From JAXHTH01 sp034211115 (GTDB lineage: Bacteria > Planctomycetota > Phycisphaerae > Phycisphaerales > SM1A02), in NCBI GenBank assembly GCA_034211115.1, contig JAXHTH010000298.1, positions 1 to 48,516 on the forward strand: DNA of 48,516 nucleotides, given 5' to 3'. Position 1 is the first letter of the stretch, and each line of letters starts with the position of its first letter. The translations under genes were made by a program, and so were the position numbers. Below, one piece after another: positions 35,767 to 41,494 of this stretch. Under the pieces are notes generated by a model that worked only from the letters and a program-made list of their open reading frames with translations, did not search any database and was not told the origin of the DNA.

Positions 35767-35854
35767 CCGGCCCCCGGAAGTTGGGGTTCGCGCGCATCCG
35801 ATTCGGGGGGCCGGCCCCCGGAAGTTGGGGTTCGCGCGCATCTGATTCGGGGGG
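35767..35854. repeat. Two tandem 44-bp repeats
   Basis: Units 35767-35810 and 35811-35854 begin CCGGCCCCCGGAAGTTGGGG and differ by one base (C at 35799, T at 35843). A partial third unit begins at 35855. The repeat sits in the 241-bp gap between the converging DUF985 and DinB genes. Confidence 0.85.
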
Positions 35855-35874
35855 CCGGGCCGCTGTTTCCGGGG

Positions 35875-36381
35875 TTATTCCGGGGGTGGTCCGAAGGCGG
35901 GCTTGAGGCCCAGTGCGCGGCGGAGGGGGGCGATCTGGCCCGCGTGCCAGCCTTCGTGCCACATCTGCTTGCTCAGCGCATCCAGCGCCGTCTTTGCGAA
36001 CCCCATCCCGCCGTCGTCAACCGGCTTCTTGAGCTGGTCATCATCAACCTGCTCCAGCCAGGCCACGAGGCGCCGGCGCGACTCCTCGAAATGCCGCCGC
36101 AGCTCCGCGATCGGCGGGTACGCATCGGCCGAGGCGACGGCCTTCGACTGGAACCCGAAGAGCTTCTCGTACGATTCAGGCACTTCGTACTCCCCGCCGC
36201 CCACCATGCTCAGGATCCACCGGTCCGAGAGAATGAGATGTCCCAGCGTCCAGAGCACGTGCGTGTCCGTTTCGTTGGTCTGGAAGGTGAGCTTGTTTTC
36301 GGGGAAGCCCTTGATGATGTCTTCCGTGCACTGGCGCGTCCAGTTGAGGTTCGAGATCAGATGGTCGCGGAGGGAAGTCAT
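35875..36381 (-). CDS. DinB-superfamily protein
   Basis: The 168-residue four-helix-bundle protein starts MTSLRDHLISNLNWTRQC and has the DinB_2 pattern: HVLWTLGHLILSDRW with the first metal-ligand His and MWHEGWHAGQIAPLRRALGL with the C-terminal His pair. Family members are metal-dependent thiol transferases or of unknown role. It overlaps the AhpD-like gene by four bases (36378-36381), so the two are co-translated. Confidence 0.92.
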   Translation of the reverse strand: MTSLRDHLISNLNWTRQCTEDIIKGFPENKLTFQTNETDTHVLWTLGHLILSDRWILSMVGGGEYEVPESYEKLFGFQSKAVASADAYPPIAELRRHFEESRRRLVAWLEQVDDDQLKKPVDDGGMGFAKTALDALSKQMWHEGWHAGQIAPLRRALGLKPAFGPPPE

Positions 36382-36761
36382 GGCTGCGGTCCTTTCCGGG
36401 AAGAAGAGGCGTCCCGCTCGGCGAGAAGCTGCTCGATGGTGAACATCGCCCGGCGGAAGTGGGGAATGACGATCGACCCGCCCACGATGAGGGCGACGTT
36501 GAGCGCGTCGACGAGTTCATCCGTGCCGTAGCCGGCCTTCACGCACTGCTCGAGGTGATAGTCGATGCAGTCATCGCAGCGGAGCACGGCCGAGGCGACG
36601 AGACCGAGCAGTTCCTTCGTCCGGCCGGGCAGCGCGCCGTCTTCGTAGGCCGCCGTGTCGAGACGGAGAAAGCGCTTCACGCCGAGATGATCGGCCTCCA
36701 CGAGTCGCGCCTGGCCTTCAGCGCGCTCGGCGCGGAACGCCTCGAGTGTTCGTCGTGCCAT
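36378..36761 (-). CDS. AhpD-like/carboxymuconolactone decarboxylase family protein
   Basis: The 127-residue protein has the AhpD-like helical fold with the redox motif CDDCIDYH (CxxCxxxH) after ELLGLVASAVLR, and a helix VDALNVALIVGGSIVIPH. AhpD-type proteins reduce peroxiredoxin partners through this CxxC. It lies 13 bp after psd and overlaps dinB-like, so the three genes form an operon. A link between membrane lipid synthesis and thiol redox defence is possible but not shown. Confidence 0.93.
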   Translation of the reverse strand: MARRTLEAFRAERAEGQARLVEADHLGVKRFLRLDTAAYEDGALPGRTKELLGLVASAVLRCDDCIDYHLEQCVKAGYGTDELVDALNVALIVGGSIVIPHFRRAMFTIEQLLAERDASSSRKGPQP

Positions 36762-36774
36762 CGAAGATTGATCC

Positions 36775-37458
36775 TCACGTTGCGGCTTGCCTGGATGCCC
36801 GGTTCGGTGCGAGGGTGGCGAGGGCGGTCACGCCGCCCTTGATCCGGTCGCCTTTCGCGACGTGAACGGTCACCGCCTCGGGCCGGGGGAGAATGAGCTC
36901 GGTGGTCGAGCCGAACTTGATCATGCCGAACTTCTCCCCGCGCTGCACTCGGTCGCCCTCCTTGAGTCGGCAGACGATGCGCCGGGCGACGAGGCCCGCG
37001 ATCTGGCGCACGCCGATCGTCTCATCTCCGTCAATGGCGAGGATGATGAGATTATTCTCGTTGACGGCTGCGGCCTCCTCGGTCTGCGCGTTCAGGAACC
37101 GCCCCGGCGTGTGGCGGAGGGCGACGACCTCGCCGTCGCGGGGGGCGCGGTTGACGTGGACATCGAGCACGCTCATGAACACGCGGATGATCACGGCCGG
37201 CCCGTCGGTCGCTTCGTGCTCGTCGACCCGGAGGACGGCGGTGACCACCCCGTCGCCCGGCGCGAGCATCGAGCCGGCCGGCAGATCGACCGGGACGCGG
37301 CGGATGGGATCGCGGAAGAAGGAGATCACCGCCAGCCAGAGGACGCCGATGACGAGCGCGAGCCACGAGGAGAGGAGCCAGCCCAGCAGGACGGCGGCGA
37401 TCACGGCCACGACCGTGATCGTCATCCATTCGCGCAGGCCGTATCGGGTGAGGGGCAT
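36775..37458 (-). CDS. psd: Phosphatidylserine decarboxylase (archaeal-type, short)
   Basis: The 227-residue proenzyme makes phosphatidylethanolamine from phosphatidylserine. It has two N-terminal membrane helices (about 12-45), FFRDPIRRVP, SPxDG-like LAPGDGVVTAV, FMSVLDVHVNRAPRDG with the catalytic His, and the self-cleavage site FGSTTELILP (Gly 183/Ser 184), where the pyruvoyl group forms. ATG 37458 gives the family start MPLTRYGLREW. An ATG at 37512 is in frame, but the extra 18 codons have unusually low GC at third positions. Confidence 0.93.
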   Translation of the reverse strand: MPLTRYGLREWMTITVVAVIAAVLLGWLLSSWLALVIGVLWLAVISFFRDPIRRVPVDLPAGSMLAPGDGVVTAVLRVDEHEATDGPAVIIRVFMSVLDVHVNRAPRDGEVVALRHTPGRFLNAQTEEAAAVNENNLIILAIDGDETIGVRQIAGLVARRIVCRLKEGDRVQRGEKFGMIKFGSTTELILPRPEAVTVHVAKGDRIKGGVTALATLAPNRASRQAAT

Positions 37459-37622
37459 TGGTGCTCGCGGTCCTGTCGACGAGGTGGCGGATCTCCGCTG
37501 AGGCGCGTTCATTTGCCCGACCCGCCAGGAAAGCCGAAGACAGTCTACCGTTGCTGCTGCGGGTTCAGGAGAATCGGCGCCGGGCCGGGTTCTCCAACGT
37601 CCTGCTGTATCGCGCAGAACGA

Positions 37623-37685
37623 CAGGCCCGCCGCGGGGACGACGGGCCTGGTTCGCTTCGATTCGCGGTGAGCCCCCTCCGGGGG
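37623..37685 (-). terminator. Hairpins after the membrane HTH gene
   Basis: Just past the stop at 37691 on the minus strand, CCCCC-GGA-GGGGG (37685-37673) is followed by CAGGCCCG...CGGGCCTG (8-bp stem, 37650-37623). There is no run of T after either, so this is at best a weak or Rho-assisted terminator. It separates this gene from psd, 230 bp on. Confidence 0.35.
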
Positions 37686-37690
37686 TCGGT

Positions 37691-38521
37691 TCACTCCGAC
37701 GACTTGCCGATGAACATGCCGATCAGGCCGAAGACGACGGTGATGGCCAGCAGGCCGCCGACCCACATCATGAGGGTGGTGCTCGAGGAGGCCATCTTCA
37801 TGGCCAGGTCGGGCGTGGCCCCGGTGACGCCGACGATGGCCACAATCGCCACGCAGATGAGGGCGACCAGCGCCCCGAGCATGAACCCGACGCCGAGCCC
37901 GGAGCCGGCGCCGTCATAGGCCTCGACGACCATGGGCATGGGGGCGATCCCCGCGGCGGCGGCGGACTCTTCCATCGCCGGTGCCTCGCCCGTGCCGCTC
38001 GCCGCGGCGGCCTCGAACAGCCCGGACGCGTTGGCGGGGATCTCGATGTTGTCCTCGCCGCTGTACACCTCTTCCAGCAGCTCGGCGCCGAGGGAGGTGT
38101 CATCCGATTCGCGGGTGAGGTCCAGCAATCCGCTGCCGGAGCCGACGGCTTCGAGGGAGAGGTCCTCGTCCTCGACGGCCTCCCCGGCACGGGTGGCCTC
38201 GGCATCCTCCTCGCCGTGATCGGTGTCGAAGACGGACACGCCGGTTCCGGTGCCGCTGGCCTCGCGGGAGTCGCTCAGCCCCAGGGAGCTGGTGGACAGC
38301 TCGAGGCCGGACCCGCCGGAGGTGTCCTCCAGCTCGAGGTGCACGTCGCCGGTGTCCTCCTCGCCGCCCGCGAGAAGATCGATCTGCTCGACCTTGAACA
38401 TCAACCGGTCGCGATCGCGGAACTCCTGGATCTGGCCGCTGGCGGCCATCTCGCGGACTTCGTCCTCGGTCTTGCCGAGCTTCTCGCAGACCTCTTCGAT
38501 TGTGTAGAACATCTTGGCCAT
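37691..38521 (-). CDS. Membrane-anchored protein with N-terminal excisionase-type HTH
   Basis: Residues 1-50 of 276 form an excisionase-like helix-turn-helix (MFYTIEEVCEKLGKTEDEVR, then GQIQEFRDRDRLMFKVEQIDLL). About 52-200 are an acidic, Ser/Gly/Glu-rich low-complexity region. Two membrane helices follow (VGFMLGALVALICVAIVAIV and TLMMWVGGLLAITVVFGLIG). The topology places the HTH in the cytoplasm at the end of a long flexible tether. GGAGG lies about nine bases before ATG 38521. Similar proteins are common in planctomycetes; the role is not known. It could tether DNA to the membrane or be a membrane-bound regulator. Confidence 0.88.
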   Translation of the reverse strand: MAKMFYTIEEVCEKLGKTEDEVREMAASGQIQEFRDRDRLMFKVEQIDLLAGGEEDTGDVHLELEDTSGGSGLELSTSSLGLSDSREASGTGTGVSVFDTDHGEEDAEATRAGEAVEDEDLSLEAVGSGSGLLDLTRESDDTSLGAELLEEVYSGEDNIEIPANASGLFEAAAASGTGEAPAMEESAAAAGIAPMPMVVEAYDGAGSGLGVGFMLGALVALICVAIVAIVGVTGATPDLAMKMASSSTTLMMWVGGLLAITVVFGLIGMFIGKSSE

Positions 38522-38985
38522 GGCCGCGATCCTCCGACGATCACCGCCGCGGACAGGCGGCGGCGAAGAGACAGGCGCGATGGAGGGGATGAACCCCTCG
38601 CCTCAGGCCGCACGACAAGCGCGGCCGCCGGACGTCATAGACCCTCTACGCTAGCCAATCCTCGCGGTTCCGGCAAGATGAGGAGGCGATGGAAGACGCC
38701 GCGGCACCGGGGCGAGCCCGCCGGCGCGGCGTCTGAACACCTGACGGCGGCGCGGGAGGACGGCGGCAGGGGGAGACGGGAGTGCCGGGCTCGGCGAGCC
38801 CGCCCCGGTCTGCGCCGCGCTCGCGGGCCGGGCCCGCGGCGGGCGGGTCCTCTCGGAATAGAGACGATTTTCAAGAAGTTCTGAAAATGTTGTGACCGGG
38901 CCCGGGCTCGGCCTTACCGTGTTGTATCGATGAAGCCAAGATCCTCAATGGCCGCCGCGGCCACGGAGCCGAGGAGGAGACACGG
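38522..38985. other. 464-bp divergent gap with two predicted promoters
   Basis: No gene is supported; the middle is very GC-rich (over 80% by eye near 38690-38850). For the minus-strand HTH gene, TTGCCG (38676-38671) and TAGCGT (38653-38648) are 17 bp apart. The resulting leader would be about 120 bases and holds a GAGGGG-ATGAA-CCCCTC hairpin. The plus-strand signals at 38868-38920 belong to the GbsR-type gene. Confidence 0.45.
38868..38920 (+). promoter_or_regulatory. Possible promoter and operator of the GbsR-type gene
   Basis: TTTTCA-AGAAGTTC-TGAAAA (38868-38887) is an inverted repeat with 6-bp arms; an overlapping GAAGTTC lies within it. It abuts TTGTGA (38890-38895), a possible -35 box, and TACCGT (38915-38920) follows at 19 bp as a -10 box. 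The AT-rich palindrome stands out in GC-rich surroundings and is a candidate autoregulatory site. Confidence 0.4.
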
Positions 38986-39555
38986 ATGAGCAAACGCACA
39001 GATGAGCCCGAGCATGCCGCCGTCGCCCTCCGCGACGCCCGGGAGCGGTTCATCGCCCTCTGGGGCCAGATGGGCTCCAGTTGGGGCATCCCCCGCACCA
39101 TGGCGCAGGTGCACGCCCTGCTCTTCATCGTCGGCGAGCCCATGAACACCGACGAGGTGATGGCGGGTCTGGGCATCAGCCGCGGCAACGCCTCGATGAC
39201 CCTCCGCCGGCTCGTCGACTGGGGCATCGTCTCCCGCGTGCATCGAAGAGGGGATCGCAAGGAGTACTTCCTCGCCGAGCAGGATGTCTGGAAGATGTTC
39301 CGCACCATCCTCGCCCAGCGCAAGAAGCAGGAGATCGATCCACTGCTGGAGGCGCTGCAAGAGTGCCGGCAGACGACCGACAGCCCGCGGACGCGGAAGG
39401 TCGATGCCGAGGCGGCGGCGCTCAGGGCCCACAACGATCGCCTGGACGACCTGATCACCTTCATGCGCATCGCCGACTCGATCAGCCAGCGTTTCATCAG
39501 CCCGACCGGGGAGGGCCTGGAGCTCGCCGCCAAACTTCTCGATCGCGCCTCGTGA
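38986..39555 (+). CDS. GbsR/MarR-family transcriptional regulator
   Basis: The 189-residue protein has a winged helix-turn-helix of the GbsR branch: GIPRTMAQVHALLFIVGEPM, DEVMAGLGISRGNASMTLRRLVDWGIV and the wing VHRRGDRKEYFLAE. A C-terminal helical part (about 100-185) probably forms the dimer. GbsR proteins repress osmoprotectant and related genes. GAGGAGGAGA lies just before ATG 38986. No osmolyte gene is adjacent, so its target is open; a palindrome upstream suggests autoregulation. Confidence 0.92.
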   Translation: MSKRTDEPEHAAVALRDARERFIALWGQMGSSWGIPRTMAQVHALLFIVGEPMNTDEVMAGLGISRGNASMTLRRLVDWGIVSRVHRRGDRKEYFLAEQDVWKMFRTILAQRKKQEIDPLLEALQECRQTTDSPRTRKVDAEAAALRAHNDRLDDLITFMRIADSISQRFISPTGEGLELAAKLLDRAS

Positions 39556-39630
39556 GGGACGGCCTGCCACAGGCGCAGGACCGTGGTCCCTCGCCCCTCA
39601 AGACTCAGAACTCACCGCTTTAGTCTCCCC

Positions 39631-40092
39631 GTGACCATTTCCCCCGCCACCCTGACCGATCTCACGCTTTCCGCCCTTTCCGGCCGGCGAATCGAGGTGC
39701 GCTGGTCGGCCATCGTCGCGGCGTCCAGCACGCTGTTCCAGGCCGACGCGGGCGCGCGGTCCACGGCTCACTGTCGATTGCGCTTCCTCATCGCGCTTCA
39801 ACTCGTCACCGCCCGCCGGGCGATGATCGAGGCATGGCTCCAGACGCCCTCAGGGCCACGGATCACCTTGCGGCGCCAGCCCGTCACGTGTTCCGTTCGC
39901 ATCCAGGGCCGACTTCTGCACGTCGATGCTCATCTGGGAGGCCGGCGGGTGCTGGCGGTGTCGCTCAAGTCGGCGGACCGGGTGATGTACGCCCGCAGTC
40001 CGCTGCCGGCGGACGCGGGCTTCGCGCCCGGCGCCTGTGATCCGCCGAGCGCTCGTCTGCTCGCGGCGGAACCCGATGCCGCCTCGGCGTGA
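39631..40092 (+). CDS. Unknown 153-residue protein
   Basis: The frame from GTG 39631 has strong third-position GC, which supports a real gene, and no better frame competes. The product contains helical segments near the start and a beta-rich second half (RITLRRQPVTCSVRIQG, LLHVDAHLGGRRVLAVSLKS). No signal peptide, membrane helix or known motif is seen. No ribosome site precedes the GTG, which follows a pyrimidine-rich tract. It lies 75 bp after the GbsR-type gene. Confidence 0.55.
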   Translation: MTISPATLTDLTLSALSGRRIEVRWSAIVAASSTLFQADAGARSTAHCRLRFLIALQLVTARRAMIEAWLQTPSGPRITLRRQPVTCSVRIQGRLLHVDAHLGGRRVLAVSLKSADRVMYARSPLPADAGFAPGACDPPSARLLAAEPDAASA

Positions 40093-40101
40093 GGAGAGGT
40101 G

Positions 40102-40124
40102 ACAAGTGATGAGCGATGAGTGAT
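40102..40124. repeat. GTGATGAGCGATGAGTGAT repeat
   Basis: This short array of GTGATRAG-like units, continuing to about 40130, shares AGCGATGAGTGAT (40112-40124) with the reverse complement of 34048-34060. It lies in the 217-bp gap between the converging unknown gene and the four-repeat gene. The rest of that gap shows nothing clear. Confidence 0.6.
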
Positions 40125-40309
40125 AAGTGAGGATCTCCGGGCGCGTTGAGCCCCGCGTGACAGACCGCGGTCTTGTGAAACCGGGCGGTCCCGCATCGCC
40201 GACTCGGCCCGTGGCCTCGACGGCGATATCGGGCTCACAGTGCCCGGTTCCGAAGGCACGAAGAGAGGATCCGAGGTGACCGAATCCCGCGACACGCGTC
40301 GCCGTCTGT

Positions 40310-41215
40310 TCACCGTGCGGCCGTTTCGGCGCAGCCGTACTTCTGGAGGAGGCGATTGAGCGAGGTTCCGCCGTGCAGCCCGCGGCCGCCCCGGCGCAGG
40401 GCGGTGTCGATCTCGCTCCAGGTTTCGCTCGGCGCGGCGCGGACCACGCCGGAGAGGCGGTTGGGCCATTTCCCCGTCCGGTCGTGATGCTCGCGCGCCC
40501 ACCGGACGATCTGCCGGACGGTGAGGCGTTGTGCGTGTCGGCGATAGGGCTTGCCGCGATGCTCGGCGAGGAGCCGGGCGAGGGAGGAGCCGCCGGGCAG
40601 CCCGCGCCGCCCGTCCCGCAGGGCCATGTCGATCGCGGCCCAGTCCTCCTCGGGCGCATCCGGCAGGGAGCCGGAAAGGGTCACCGGCCATCGTCCGGTG
40701 CGATTGAAATGCGCATCGGCCCACTTGAGGATGCGCTTCTCGGTGAGGCGCGGTTTGCCGCGTCGGTCCCACACCCCGCGCGCCTCGCGGAGCAGGCGGG
40801 TGAGCGTCATCCCGCCGGGCAGGTTGAGGCCGCCGTGGCGGAGCCGTTTCTCGATCGTGCCCCAGGCGATGTGCGGGGCGCCGATCACCGGGCCGCTGTC
40901 GCGATCGGGCCACTCGCCGGTGCGCTCGTAGTGCAGGTCGGCCCACTCGAGGATCTGTTTTCGGGTCAGGCCGGGCTCGGCCCGGCGAAGATTCTGAAGC
41001 CCGCCGTACTCGCGGAGAAGCCGGCTCAGCGACGATCCGCCGCGCAGGCCGTGGCCCCCCTGACGCAGGCATCGATCGATCGTGCTCCAGCTCAGACCGG
41101 GCCCGCCGACCACCGAGCCGCTGTCGCGCCCCGGCCATCGGCCGGTGCGCTCCTGATGCGCCCTGGCCCATCGCCAGATCTTCGCTTTGGTCAACCGCAA
41201 CGTTTGTTCAACCAT
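40310..41215 (-). CDS. Protein of four tandem 74-residue repeats, possible DNA-binding
   Basis: The 301-residue product (ATG 41215, GGAGG five bases upstream) is built entirely of four repeats starting at residues 8, 83, 157 and 231. Each runs LTxxxIxxWAxxHxxRTGxWP, an SGxV turn, then W..I...LR.G..GL.GG.SL.RLL. WP falls at 27-28, 102-103, 176-177 and 250-251, and the LxGG turn at 57-60, 132-135, 206-209 and 280-283. It is basic, with no signal or membrane segment. I recall similar repeats in planctomycete proteins without assigned function. The pattern faintly resembles helicase-associated and phage HTH-like modules, so nucleic-acid binding is a guess. Confidence 0.85.
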   Translation of the reverse strand: MVEQTLRLTKAKIWRWARAHQERTGRWPGRDSGSVVGGPGLSWSTIDRCLRQGGHGLRGGSSLSRLLREYGGLQNLRRAEPGLTRKQILEWADLHYERTGEWPDRDSGPVIGAPHIAWGTIEKRLRHGGLNLPGGMTLTRLLREARGVWDRRGKPRLTEKRILKWADAHFNRTGRWPVTLSGSLPDAPEEDWAAIDMALRDGRRGLPGGSSLARLLAEHRGKPYRRHAQRLTVRQIVRWAREHHDRTGKWPNRLSGVVRAAPSETWSEIDTALRRGGRGLHGGTSLNRLLQKYGCAETAAR

Positions 41216-41220
41216 GCGAA

Positions 41221-41349
41221 CCTCCGGAACCGGAGGGGCATTATAACCGCCCGTCGCCCGGACGCACAACGAGGCGGCACAAGGGCGTGGAGACATTATA
41301 AACGGGCCACAATCGGATAATATGATCCGATTCCGCCGGCGCATTATAA
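41221..41349 (-). promoter_or_regulatory. AT-rich promoter/operator region of the four-repeat gene
   Basis: CATTATAA occurs three times (41239-41246, 41294-41301, 41342-41349), each giving a perfect TATAAT on the minus strand. The first has TTGTGC (41269-41264) 18 bp upstream and is the best promoter. AATCGGAT-N6-ATCCGATT (41311-41332) is a perfect 8-bp inverted repeat. CCTCCGG-AA-CCGGAGG (41221-41236) includes the ribosome site. Confidence 0.6.
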
Positions 41350-41452
41350 AGAACCCGCGTGTCACGCCTCGGGGAGCACCCCAAGTGCTCCAAAACGGGC
41401 TGCGGGTTCTACGAGGCATATCGGTCGCAGGCGGGGCGCCCCGCCACTTTTT
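41325..41452 (+). ncRNA. Candidate small RNA divergent from the four-repeat gene
   Basis: A plus-strand transcript from a possible -10 box GATAAT (41316-41321) to the terminator at 41430-41452 would be about 125 bases. It would fold an outer stem AGAACCCGC/GCGGGTTCT (41350-41358 with 41402-41410) enclosing GGAGCAC-CCCAA-GTGCTCC (41373-41391). No known RNA family is recognised. A reading frame from GTG 41359 runs through the hairpins into antisense of the next gene and looks spurious. The 5' end is approximate. Confidence 0.35.
41430..41452 (+). terminator. Intrinsic terminator, plus strand
   Basis: GGCGGGGCGCCCCGCC (41430-41445) is a perfect palindrome that can fold as GGCGGG-GCGC-CCCGCC, followed by AC and five T (41448-41452). 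No plus-strand protein gene ends nearby, so it implies a short plus-strand transcript. On the minus strand no T-tract follows, so it would not serve the gene ending at 41495. Confidence 0.55.
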
Positions 41453-41494
41453 GGCCACCGATTGATCCCCCGCCTCCGGCTCCCCCGGGGTCGA

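Noticed and set aside
35767..35854. CRISPR-like tandem repeat
   Set aside because: There are only two 44-bp units, directly abutting without spacers, and no cas gene.
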